A stretch of 64,000 bases of DNA from Stigonema ocellatum SAG 48.90 = DSM 106950 (GTDB lineage Bacteria > Cyanobacteriota > Cyanobacteriia > Cyanobacteriales > Nostocaceae): contig JADQBA010000019.1 of the NCBI GenBank assembly GCA_016903675.1, forward strand, positions 31,794 through 95,793, written 5' to 3'. Made by a program: the position numbers and the translations under genes. Below, piece after piece: positions 52,403-61,235 of this stretch (position 1 is the first letter of the stretch; each line of letters begins with the position of its first letter). The notes below the pieces were generated by a model. That model searched no databases and was not told the DNA's origin. It worked only from the letters and a program-made list of their open reading frames with translations.

Positions 52403-53068
52403 GTGAAAGCCCTGATTTATGGTCCCAATCCTGACCGCCCCGAACTGGCACGCGAGATTAGGCGTGTAGAGCGGGATATTTTGCGCATGGGAGCTTTGGT
52501 GGAACAATCATTCCGCCTGAGTCACCAAGCCTTGTTTGCCCGTAGCTTAAAAGCCGCCGAGGAACTTCCTCTATTAGATAAACAAATTGATCGCTTTTAT
52601 AAACAAATCGAATTAGACTGTACGGCAATCATGACGCTGCAACTCATTACAGCCGAAGATTTGCGTTGTTTGAGTGCCTTCATGCAGCTAGTGCGCGACT
52701 TAGAACGCATTGGCGATTACTCCAAGGATATAGCGGAAATTGCGATTAAAATCTTTCCTTATCCACCTCATCCCTGCTTACCAGAAATGGCGGTCATGTC
52801 CCACCACGCTCAAGCAATGTTAGCAACTAGCTTGGTGGCTTTGGCAGATTTAGATGCAGTCGGAGGGCAAAGTATCAAGCGACTAGATGATACGGTAGAT
52901 AATGCTTACGAGCAGCTTTATCAGACTTTAGCCCATCAACGCGACGTTAAAGGTGTACTTGAGCCAATCCTGCTGCTGGTATTAGTGATTCGTTGTTTGG
53001 AACGCATGGCAGATCATGCAACTAACATTGGTCAACGAGTGGCATATATCGTTACTGGTCAACGTTAA
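52403..53068 (+). CDS. phoU: Phosphate signalling protein PhoU
   Basis: Starts GTG. The 221-residue all-helical product has the two PhoU repeats with metal-binding motifs: RDLERIGDYSKDIAEIA in the first and RCLERMADHATNIGQRVAY in the second (E/DxxxD pattern). PhoU links the Pst transporter to the kinase and keeps it off when phosphate is sufficient. It is the third gene of the apparent sphR-sphS-phoU operon. Confidence 0.92.
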   Translation: MKALIYGPNPDRPELAREIRRVERDILRMGALVEQSFRLSHQALFARSLKAAEELPLLDKQIDRFYKQIELDCTAIMTLQLITAEDLRCLSAFMQLVRDLERIGDYSKDIAEIAIKIFPYPPHPCLPEMAVMSHHAQAMLATSLVALADLDAVGGQSIKRLDDTVDNAYEQLYQTLAHQRDVKGVLEPILLLVLVIRCLERMADHATNIGQRVAYIVTGQR

Positions 53069-53301
53069 TTAAGAACACAGCCACCCTTACCGGAACTAGA
53101 GTAGTTTCGCTGTATGGATACGGTTTTAGCACATTTTTAATAAATATTTAAAAACCTCAGCATTGATGGTATCAAATTTACCAGAAAATGTATTAAACGT
53201 CTATGCCTTAATATACTTTGGAGTTTGTGTGTCTCAACTCATGTATATTGCTGAACAGCAAGGCTTACTGGTATGAACCTGATTTTGGCAGCTTCATACC
53301 C

Positions 53302-53321
53302 GCTTAACTATATAGTTAAGC
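53302..53321. promoter_or_regulatory. Perfect 20-bp palindrome GCTTAACTATATAGTTAAGC
   Basis: It lies 234 bp after phoU and 239 bp before the Crp/Fnr gene. CTTAAC resembles half-sites of cyanobacterial Pho boxes but here is inverted rather than direct. A further CTTAAAA follows at about 53331. Confidence 0.45.
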
Positions 53322-53379
53322 ATATTTTTCTTAAAATACCAAAGTTTCCTAGGCAGTGAAATCTATCTTTTGGGTGAAC

Positions 53380-53466
53380 AATATGGCATTGATTTCCCAG
53401 AAACCCGGTTTCTTTGAGAAACCGGGTTTCTTGAACCTAGTACAGTTACCTTGGCAGACCACTAGT
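53380..53466. repeat. CTAGTGGTCTGCC repeat, inverted copy
   Basis: Reverse complement of the element at 56526: CCCAGAAACCCGGTTTCTTT, GAACCTAGTACAGTTACC, TTGGCAGACCACTAG. It has a strong AGAAACCCGGTTTCT/AGAAACCGGGTTTCT hairpin. Confidence 0.65.
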
Positions 53467-53559
53467 ACCGCTACGTGGAATTCGCGCCTTGCGGTAAATC
53501 GCGCTTGATACCTCAGATAACGTTGAAATCAATTAAACACTTATAGTCCTCAATACCCC

Positions 53560-54150
53560 ATGATGTGTTTTACAAATCGTACACAAAACTCTGTCCTAAC
53601 AGGACAGCTACCGCAACGCTTATTCACCCGTCGTGAACTTATTCCGCCTCGTAATGATGTACTTTGGCGAATCGAACGGGGAGCAGTTCGTGCCTTAACT
53701 TGGAGTGAAGACGGAACATACATCACTCTAGGTTACTGGGGAAGTGGAGATCTGATTGGTTATCCTTTATCGAAAGTTAAGCCATACCAGATCGAATGTC
53801 TGACAAGCGTAGAAGCAAGCATAATACCATCTCATCTTTGGAATCAGGATACTAATGCCTTATTGTCCCACATTCAGCAAGCAGAGGAACTTTTAAGCAT
53901 ACTACATCGTAAACCAATTTCCTTGCGCTTGTGGCAGTTTTTGGTTTGGCTAAGTGAAAAATTCGGTCGTGACATGGAACAGGGCAAGGCCATAGACCTT
54001 CATATCACCCACCAGGAAATGGCAGAAGTTTTAAACACAACCAGAGTAACCATAACTCGGCTTTTACAACAGCTTGAAGAAGAAGGAACACTCTCACGGT
54101 ACAAGCGTCGAATAATTTTGCGCTTTCCAAATAAAGAATGCATAAAATAG
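53560..54150 (+). CDS. Crp/Fnr family transcription regulator
   Basis: The 196-residue product has a shortened cNMP-binding-like N-terminal domain (WRIERGAVRALTWSEDGTYI, LGYWGSGDLIGYPLS) without a clear phosphate-binding cassette. A C-terminal HTH follows (ITHQEMAEVLNTTRVTITRL, LLQQLEEEGTLSRYKRRIIL). It is neither NtcA (different recognition helix) nor a typical SyCRP. It lies 110 bp upstream of the porin gene on the same strand and could control it or be cotranscribed. Confidence 0.82.
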   Translation: MMCFTNRTQNSVLTGQLPQRLFTRRELIPPRNDVLWRIERGAVRALTWSEDGTYITLGYWGSGDLIGYPLSKVKPYQIECLTSVEASIIPSHLWNQDTNALLSHIQQAEELLSILHRKPISLRLWQFLVWLSEKFGRDMEQGKAIDLHITHQEMAEVLNTTRVTITRLLQQLEEEGTLSRYKRRIILRFPNKECIK

Positions 54151-54296
54151 TTAAAAGATTTGGTTCTTGACTTGTGTCAATGACCACTCATATTTGGTAC
54201 ACTTTGAAGAAAGAATCATAAGTAATCCCAGAAAAATAAAGTTAATTTGGGAATTATACCATGAATAGACCAGTAGGTGTGAGTGAAAAAAAAACA

Positions 54297-56093
54297 ATGA
54301 CAAAACTATTCTGGAATGTTCTAAAGCTAAGTCCTATAATCCTTGCTGCCACCTTTTTTGCTGCTAACAGCGCCTTGGCAGATGAAGTGAAAGATACAAC
54401 CTCTGTCACCAAGTTGTCTCGGAATAATGTGGAGAATATAGGTCAAGTAACATCCGTTTCTCAGTTTTCCGACGTGCAGCCCACAGATTGGGCATTCCAA
54501 GCATTACAATCCCTAGTAGAGCGCTACGGCTGTATCGCTGGTTATCCCAACGGTACCTATCGTGGTAACCGGGCTATGACCCGTTATGAATTCGCTGCTG
54601 GTTTGAATGCCTGTTTAGACAGAGTTAACGAACTCATTGCCACAGCCACCGCTGATATTGTCAAGAAAGAAGACTTGTCTACATTGCAGCGCTTACAAGA
54701 AGAGTTTGCTGCTGAACTTGCCACCCTACGCGGTCGTGTCGATGCCCTAGAAGCCCGCACCGCACAACTAGAGGCAAATCAGTTCTCCACCACCACCAAA
54801 TTGGTAGGAGAAGCAATTTTCAGCATCAATGATTCTTTCGGAACTAACAGAGTAGTTGATGGGCGGACGCTACTTAACGATCCACGCAGAACCAGTGCCA
54901 ACTCCTTTAGAGGACAAGGCCAAAACAACAACGCAATTTTCTCTGACCGGGTTCGTCTCAGCTTGAACTCCAGCTTCACTGGGAAAGACGTGTTGCAAAT
55001 CCGTTTGCAAGCAGGGAACACTGTAAACAACAATAATAATAACGTCTTTGGTTCCACTTCAACGGGTACTAACATGGCCCGGTTGGCATATGACGGCTTT
55101 AATCCGGGAGGAGCTAGTGCCAACAACAGCGTTTTTATAGATAAAGTCAACTATGCTTTCGACCTAAAGGACGCCATACGCGTCAAGGTTGATGCTAACA
55201 ACGGGGAATTTTACGAAAACGTCAATACCTACAACCCTGACTTCGCAAGTAGTGGTAGGGGTTCACTATCCCGCTATGGTCGTTTCAGCCCCATTTATCG
55301 CCAAGGTCAGGGTGGTGCAGGTGCAACCATCACTTTCGCTCCCAAAGGACCTATCAGTGCGTCTGTGGGTTATCTAGCTGGCGGACGTAATAACGCAGCC
55401 AATCTACCTTTCGCAAAAGATGGTCTGTTCAATGGTAACTATGCAGCTTTAGGTCAGATAAATATCAAACCTACCAAAGCCATTAACGTCGGTTTGACCT
55501 ACGCCCACAGCTATCAAAATAATACTACTACTACTACAATTAATGGTGTTGCTACTACTATTGGTGGTGGTATTGACGTGTTTGAGGGCACAGGTAGCAC
55601 CTTGGCTCAACAACCTTTTGGCAGCGCCGCTACCTCAGCAAACCACTACGGTATAGAAGCGACCTTGAGTCCTACTCCTAAAATCGCTCTTAGCGCTTGG
55701 GGAGGCTACAGCCAACTTCACGCTGAGAGTGCTGTCACCGCTGCCGGTAGCGGCATTAATACAGCTGTCCCAAGAGGTCTGAATGCAGAGGCGTTCTACT
55801 ACGGTGCAACCCTGGCTCTAAAAGACTTTGGCAAACAGGGTAACGTGCTTGGCTTTATCTTTGGTGTACCGCCCAAAGTGAGCTACACTGACCTCACGGC
55901 TGTTGGTCTAGATGGGGTCCGTAGAAGACAGTCAGATAAAGACACCACTTATCAACTAGAGGGTCAATATAAGTTCCAGGTTAGCGATAATATTTCTATC
56001 ACCCCAGGTGTGATAGTCCTGTTCAATCCAGAACACAACAGCAGAAACGACAATGAATATGTAGGTACATTGCGTACCACGTTCACTTTCTAA
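54297..56093 (+). CDS. Iron-uptake porin with SLH domain
   Basis: From ATG at 54297 the product is 598 residues, beginning with a signal peptide (MTKLFWNVLKLSPIILAATF, cleavage after ALADE-type Ala). An SLH domain follows (FSDVQPTDWAFQALQSLVER, YGCIAGYPNGTYRGNRAMTR), then a short coiled coil (AELATLRGRVDALEARTAQL) and an OprB-like beta-barrel ending in FTF. The SLH part binds peptidoglycan-linked polymer, a pyruvylated one if CsaB acts as in Bacillus. ATG at 54261 would extend the signal region. Such porins carry iron and other small solutes across the outer membrane. Confidence 0.9.
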   Translation: MTKLFWNVLKLSPIILAATFFAANSALADEVKDTTSVTKLSRNNVENIGQVTSVSQFSDVQPTDWAFQALQSLVERYGCIAGYPNGTYRGNRAMTRYEFAAGLNACLDRVNELIATATADIVKKEDLSTLQRLQEEFAAELATLRGRVDALEARTAQLEANQFSTTTKLVGEAIFSINDSFGTNRVVDGRTLLNDPRRTSANSFRGQGQNNNAIFSDRVRLSLNSSFTGKDVLQIRLQAGNTVNNNNNNVFGSTSTGTNMARLAYDGFNPGGASANNSVFIDKVNYAFDLKDAIRVKVDANNGEFYENVNTYNPDFASSGRGSLSRYGRFSPIYRQGQGGAGATITFAPKGPISASVGYLAGGRNNAANLPFAKDGLFNGNYAALGQINIKPTKAINVGLTYAHSYQNNTTTTTINGVATTIGGGIDVFEGTGSTLAQQPFGSAATSANHYGIEATLSPTPKIALSAWGGYSQLHAESAVTAAGSGINTAVPRGLNAEAFYYGATLALKDFGKQGNVLGFIFGVPPKVSYTDLTAVGLDGVRRRQSDKDTTYQLEGQYKFQVSDNISITPGVIVLFNPEHNSRNDNEYVGTLRTTFTF

Positions 56094-56525
56094 GAATCTC
56101 CCCAATACGGTTTGGATAAGCAGTAGAAATCTGATTTCAAGAGCCGCCTATTCATCTAGTCTCGATATAGCGTAGCCAATGGCTGTCAAACGTAGTCTGT
56201 CGCGCTATAATCAAGGGGTGCAGGTTGCACATTATCAAGGTAAAGTTGTTAACAAAGTTACAAATGATTCCACAAGGGATTGTTTCACTACTAGGTAGGG
56301 ACTTTTTAATAGCTCCTTGGGTTACTTGAAGCGAACACTCTTGTACAAACAATCGGACCTGGATAAGTCCTAGACTCTAGAACCAGAAAAGCTGTGCGGA
56401 GTATGGTCAATCAGAGAGCGAACATAAAGCAAGACGCTTAGACTGGGTTTACTCCCTTTAACTACGTTTCTTGTGTATCCCTACTTAACCAAACCGTATT
56501 CAAAATTTTTCGTCTGGGCTGCTGT

Positions 56526-56637
56526 CTAGTGGTCTGCCAAAGTAACTTTACTAGGTTCAAGAAACCCGGTTTCTTAAAGAAACCGGGTTTCTGGGAAATC
56601 ATTGACCCGGCAAAGTTTGTGTGGTCGAGTACTAGTA
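56526..56637. repeat. CTAGTGGTCTGCC...GAGTACTAG element
   Basis: A 112-bp element with the inner palindrome AGAAACCCGGTTTCTTAAAG / AAACCGGGTTTCT. Relatives: 53380 (inverted), 46600 and 5176. The rest of the 56094-56808 gap contains TGAGGCAG hairpins and CCCCACTCC repeats but no gene. Confidence 0.65.
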
Positions 56638-56808
56638 ACACGGCTTAAGGAGGGCTGCTGCCTCATCCCTAACAAGATGAGGCAGAGCCTCCTGTAAATG
56701 CATTCCCACGCAGAGCGTGGGAACGAGAAAAGTCCGAAAAAATCCCTTTCCCCCACTCCCCACTCCCTCCTGGGGTTAAAACCCCAGGCTATCCCCATTC
56801 TCTATTTT

Positions 56809-57060
56809 CTATTTTGAATCAGAGGAAGAAAAATCTGTCGGGGGACGATCGCTACTCCAAGCCCACCACACACAACCACAATGGCACTGGTAGAACTCTT
56901 GCCATTTCTTGCCATAGTCTTCTGTAACGACAGGCGATCGCCGATTCAGCCAAGCCTGCACAGCCTTCAAACTACTAGAGTGACAGTTAGGACAGCAAAA
57001 CTCATAAGCGTGAATTGCCTTATTAGTCCATTCAGGGGGGGTACGAGCAAAAGCATCCAT
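56809..57060 (-). CDS. Small zinc-ribbon-like hypothetical protein
   Basis: From ATG at 57060 (57066 also possible) the product has about 83 residues. Cys pairs CPNC (about 26-29) and CHCGC (about 59-63) would bind one metal ion. The end is Ser/Asp-rich. I recall similar small proteins in cyanobacteria, with no known role. Upstream are the GTCATTTGTCATTTGTC repeats and a MITE. Confidence 0.6.
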   Translation of the reverse strand: MDAFARTPPEWTNKAIHAYEFCCPNCHSSSLKAVQAWLNRRSPVVTEDYGKKWQEFYQCHCGCVWWAWSSDRPPTDFSSSDSK

Positions 57061-57096
57061 TGTCATTTGTCATTTGTCGTTTGTTATGAGTTTTTT

Positions 57097-57209
57097 GGCG
57101 TTGCTGAATTGAAGTATGAAATGAAAAAATGGGGTACTTTAAAACTCTTTCTCTTTGCGCCTTTGCGCCTTTACGCGCGTGTAAATTCATACCATGATTC
57201 AGCAACGCC
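57097..57209. mobile_element. MITE-like element GGCGTTGCTGAAT..., 8-bp target duplication
   Basis: A 113-bp element with ends GGCGTTGCTGAATTGAAG and its near complement ATGATTCAGCAACGCC, flanked by the exact 8-bp repeat AGTTTTTT (57089-57096, 57210-57217). Its interior includes CTTTGCGCCTTTGCGCCTTT repeats. Confidence 0.75.
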
Positions 57210-57393
57210 AGTTTTTTAGTAAAAAATACTATACATACAAATTAGTGTAAATTGTGCTTTGCGATACTTTAATACACTCTCTGGTGAGAGGGCGCATCAA
57301 CCTATGTACGCAGGCAAATTCCCTAAATCCAATAAACCATGTATTCTAAGCATATATCAAAAAATTTATGATAACTGAAATCTAAAAGCTAAT

Positions 57394-57996
57394 ATGGAGC
57401 CTATTGTTGAAATTCGCCGTCTGTTAGATATTATGCCAGCTTCTGGTCGAATGACGACCAAAATCCAAAGCATGCCGGAACAGGCAAAGGTAATTGACGC
57501 CTCCTTTCCCCTCCCTTGGAATCAGGACCGACCAATATATATCAATTTCGATTTGTGGCGTCGCTTGAAGACGCCACAACGGGACTTACTGCTGTTACGG
57601 ACAGTCAGCTGGTTGATAGGAGTCAAGTGGTTCAAGCCTGATATATATCAAGGCATTGCGGTGGCTGGGCTGTTAGGTGGATTAGTAGAATCAGCCCAAG
57701 CAGATGTGGTGGGTATAGTGGTATCTGGGGGATTAACTACCCTGGCGCTGTTTCGCCTCTGGCGTCGTAACCACTCTCAAGAGTCAGAATTAAATGCCGA
57801 TGAAGCCGCCATCCGTGTAGCGCAGCGGCGAGGTTACTCAGAAACTGAAGCAGGACAGCATCTATTATCTGCTATTGAGGCAGTGGCAAAAATTGAAGGG
57901 CGTTCGGCATTAAATTTTACCGAGTTGATTCGTTGTCAAAATTTACGAGTCATTGCTGGTTTGTCACCTGTAAGTATGCCAAAAAACTTTGAATAA
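57394..57996 (+). CDS. DUF3318 family membrane protein
   Basis: The 200-residue product has MEPIVEIRRLLDIMPASGRM and LPWNQDRPIYINFDLWRRLK, characteristic of cyanobacterial DUF3318. It also has a pair of membrane segments at about 85-125 and a cytoplasmic ELNADEAAIRVAQRRGYSET helix. The peptidase-like DEAA region is no known catalytic site. Function unknown. It lies 140 bp before the permease-kinase gene on the same strand. Confidence 0.78.
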   Translation: MEPIVEIRRLLDIMPASGRMTTKIQSMPEQAKVIDASFPLPWNQDRPIYINFDLWRRLKTPQRDLLLLRTVSWLIGVKWFKPDIYQGIAVAGLLGGLVESAQADVVGIVVSGGLTTLALFRLWRRNHSQESELNADEAAIRVAQRRGYSETEAGQHLLSAIEAVAKIEGRSALNFTELIRCQNLRVIAGLSPVSMPKNFE

Positions 57997-58136
57997 TTGT
58001 TCATGTCATTCCATACTACAAATTCCGATTTTGTACTACTTTGCCTCCAGGCGACACTTTCCATAACACTACCCCTATTTGATCGAGAAAGACGGGCATA
58101 TTAAGACTATCATGTTCGACTTGTAGGGTATGTATC

Positions 58137-61025
58137 ATGGCAAAACTCAAACGGGATTACAACAGTTGGGTAGCAACGGAAACTCTAGAAGATTATGCGT
58201 TGCGCTATGCACCCAAGTCTTTCCGTAAATGGTCTGAGTTTTTTATTGCCAATACTGCATTGGGGGGAATTTCTTTTTTGGCATTAGAAGCGATCGGTGG
58301 TTCTCTGGTAATTAGCTACGGGTTTACTAATGCTTTTTGGGCAATTGTTACAGTAGGTGCAATTATTTTCTTGGCTGGTGTACCGATTTGCTATTATGCG
58401 TCAAAATATAACATTGACATGGATTTGCTGACGCGAGGTGCGGGTTTTGGTTATATTGGTTCGACTATTACATCATTGATATACGCAACATTTACTTTTA
58501 TATTTTTTGCCCTAGAAGCTGCAATCATGGCGCAAGCTTTGGAGTTATATTTTCACCTTCCTCTCCATTGGGGATATCTTTTATGTTCCCTAATAATTAT
58601 TCCCCTAGTGTTTTTTGGGGTGACATTAATTAATCAATTGCAATTGTGGACGCAACCAATTTGGTTTGGGTTAATGGTTTTACCCTACATTTTTGTCTTA
58701 GCAAAGGAACCGGATGCGTTAACAAATTGGGTTCATTTTGCAGGTAAATCTCCCAGTGGTGCGGCATTCGATCCATTATTATTTGGGATGGCTGCGACGG
58801 TATCGTTTTCCTTGATTGCTCAATTGGGGGAACAGGTTGACTATTTAAGATTTCTCCCCGACAAACAACCACAAAATCGGAAGCATTGGTGGATAGCGAT
58901 GTTGCTTGCGGGTCCCGGTTGGATTATTTTGGGGGGAGCAAAGCAGATTGGGGGTGCTTTTTTAGCATCCCTTGCAGTTAGTCATGGCGCGAGTTTTGGC
59001 AAAGCGGTGGAACCCATTCAGATGTATTTAGCTGGATACGATTCGGTGTTTACCAATCCTGCCACTGCCCTTACTGTTAGTACCTTGTTTGTGATTGTCT
59101 CCCAAATTAAAATCAATGTCACCAATGCTTATGCTGGTTCCCTTGCATGGTCGAATTTTTTCTCCCGCTTAACTCATAGCCATCCGGGAAGGGTTGTGTG
59201 GTTGGTTTTCAATATTACCATCGCCTTACTGTTGATGGAGTTGGGTGTATTTGCCACTTTAGATAAGGTGTTGGGGTTGTACTCCAATGTAGCGATCGCT
59301 TGGATAGGTGCGGTAGTCGCCGATCTAGTTGTGAATAAACCTCTCGGTATCAGTCCATCCTACATCGAATTCAAACGCGCCTATCTCTACAATTTCAACC
59401 CGGTGGGATTTGGTTCGATGTTAATCGCATCTGCTGTATCTATTGTGGCTTATATTGGGGTTTTTGGTGCATATCCCCAAGCTTTTGCTCCCTTCATTGC
59501 CTTGGGTTTAGCTTTTGTTCTTTCTCCAGTAATTGCTGTTATTACTAAAGGTAAATACTATATTGCTAGAGAAAATATTCACCGCAAACAATTGCAGCAG
59601 TTTTCGAGTTTGGAATGTATTGTTTGTTGCACAGAATACGAACCGGAAGATATGGCATATTGTCCAGTATACGACGGTCATATTTGTTCGTTATGTTGTA
59701 GTTTAGATGCCATTTGTTACGACCGTTGTAAGGATTCTAAAAGTCGGACATCAGGAGTTAAACGACCGTTATTTGAATTATCCGAAAAGATATATTCAAC
59801 TGTATTTGCATCGAAAATTTCGCCAGTGATTGGTGATCAAATTATTATTTTTTTATTATTATTTTCTGCATCAGCAGGTGTTGTTGCCATGATTTTTGGA
59901 TTATTTTATAACCTGGATATATTAACAATACCGGGAATTTTGCCAAAAACAACCGCTAAACTACAATCTATTTTCTGGCAAGTTTATGCTGTCTTGTTGG
60001 TAGGAATTGGTATTATTTCCTGGTTCTTAGTTCTCACCCAAAAAAGCTACGAACGTGCTAGTGATCAACTCGATAAACAAAATATCGAACTCCAGCAAGA
60101 AATTGCTGAAAGACAACTAATAGAAACCCAACTCAAACAGCAAACTCAAGAATTAGAAATAACTCTGCAGGAACTTAAAGCCACCCAATCCCAACTCATC
60201 CAATCGGAAAAAATGTCGAGTTTAGGTCAGTTGGTTGCTGGAATTGCCCATGAAATCAATAATCCCGTTAATTTTATCCACGGTAATCTCTCTGTCGTCG
60301 ATGAATATGTGAGATATTTAATTAAATTAATCAGGCTTTATCAGCAAGAATTACCCCAACCAAGTACAGATATTCAACAGTTAATTACCGATATGGAACT
60401 GGATTTTATTGTTGAAGATTTACCCAAAACTTTTGCTTCGATGAAAATCGGAACCCACCGCATCACAGAAATTGTCAAATCCCTGCGGATTTTTTCGCGG
60501 ATAGATGAAGCAGAATATAAATCGGTGGATTTACATAGCGGTATCGATAGTACCCTGATGATTTTGCAACATCGTCTCAAGTCAGAACCCAATTCTCCCA
60601 AAATCAAAATTATCAAAAACTATGGAAATTTACCCATGGTTGATTGTTATGCAGGGCAATTAAACCAGGTATTTATGAATGTGATTGCCAATTCGATTGA
60701 TGCTTTGGAGGAAGAAAATCTAGATAAAAATCAAAATAAAACTATTACAATTACCACCGAAATCAACCCAGAAGGACAGATAAAAATCAGTATTGCTGAT
60801 AATGGAATGGGTATTCCTGAAGAAATTAAACAGAAAATTTTCGACCCATTTTACACTACAAAACCCATCGGTAAAGGTACGGGACTAGGACTGGCTATCA
60901 GCTATCAAATTATCGTTGAAAATCATCATGGTAGCTTGCAATGTATTTCCCATCCAGGCATTGGTACGGAATTTATCATAACAATTCCGGCTCTTATAAA
61001 AAGACGGTACTCTTTGAAAGAGTAA
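58137..61025 (+). CDS. NCS1-type permease fused to Cys-rich domain and histidine kinase
   Basis: A 962-residue single frame. Residues about 1-475 are a cytosine/purine (NCS1) permease with 12 or so helices (FRKWSEFFIANTALGGISFL, FSLIAQLGEQVDYLRFLPD). Residues 494-531 hold nine Cys (CIVCCTEYEPEDMAYC, CSLCC, CYDRC), like a zinc or Fe-S module. Two more membrane helices follow (about 568-592, 612-635), then a coiled coil to about 690, HisKA with His705 in AGIAHEINNPVN, and a HATPase domain with NVIANSIDALEE, ADNGMGIPEEI and GKGTGLGLAISYQI. No receiver is attached and no regulator gene is adjacent. It likely senses an extracellular nucleobase-like ligand, or its transport, and phosphorylates an unknown partner. 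ATG at 58137 fits the family start. Confidence 0.85.
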   Translation: MAKLKRDYNSWVATETLEDYALRYAPKSFRKWSEFFIANTALGGISFLALEAIGGSLVISYGFTNAFWAIVTVGAIIFLAGVPICYYASKYNIDMDLLTRGAGFGYIGSTITSLIYATFTFIFFALEAAIMAQALELYFHLPLHWGYLLCSLIIIPLVFFGVTLINQLQLWTQPIWFGLMVLPYIFVLAKEPDALTNWVHFAGKSPSGAAFDPLLFGMAATVSFSLIAQLGEQVDYLRFLPDKQPQNRKHWWIAMLLAGPGWIILGGAKQIGGAFLASLAVSHGASFGKAVEPIQMYLAGYDSVFTNPATALTVSTLFVIVSQIKINVTNAYAGSLAWSNFFSRLTHSHPGRVVWLVFNITIALLLMELGVFATLDKVLGLYSNVAIAWIGAVVADLVVNKPLGISPSYIEFKRAYLYNFNPVGFGSMLIASAVSIVAYIGVFGAYPQAFAPFIALGLAFVLSPVIAVITKGKYYIARENIHRKQLQQFSSLECIVCCTEYEPEDMAYCPVYDGHICSLCCSLDAICYDRCKDSKSRTSGVKRPLFELSEKIYSTVFASKISPVIGDQIIIFLLLFSASAGVVAMIFGLFYNLDILTIPGILPKTTAKLQSIFWQVYAVLLVGIGIISWFLVLTQKSYERASDQLDKQNIELQQEIAERQLIETQLKQQTQELEITLQELKATQSQLIQSEKMSSLGQLVAGIAHEINNPVNFIHGNLSVVDEYVRYLIKLIRLYQQELPQPSTDIQQLITDMELDFIVEDLPKTFASMKIGTHRITEIVKSLRIFSRIDEAEYKSVDLHSGIDSTLMILQHRLKSEPNSPKIKIIKNYGNLPMVDCYAGQLNQVFMNVIANSIDALEEENLDKNQNKTITITTEINPEGQIKISIADNGMGIPEEIKQKIFDPFYTTKPIGKGTGLGLAISYQIIVENHHGSLQCISHPGIGTEFIITIPALIKRRYSLKE

Positions 61026-61067
61026 AAATTTAAGGCTTGTGAGAAAAGACCTTGAAGCAATGTAATC

Positions 61068-61177
61068 AGGGAGACACGGGGGACAAGGGGGACAAGGGGG
61101 ACAAGGGGGACAAGGGGGACAAGGGAGACAAGGGAGACAAGGGGGACACGGGGGACAAGGGGGACACGGGGGACACG
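61068..61177. repeat. 9-bp minisatellite (GGGGGACAA)n
   Basis: About twelve GGGGACAAG/GGGGACACG units between the kinase and cofH genes. One frame of the plus strand from 61052 reads Gly-Asp-Lys/Gly-Asp-Thr triplets, a collagen-like pattern, but this follows from the repeat length being a multiple of three. Confidence 0.85.
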
Positions 61178-61235
61178 CTGCGCGAAAATTCAAAATATTG
61201 CCACAATAATAAATGTGGTTTGATTTTAATGACCT

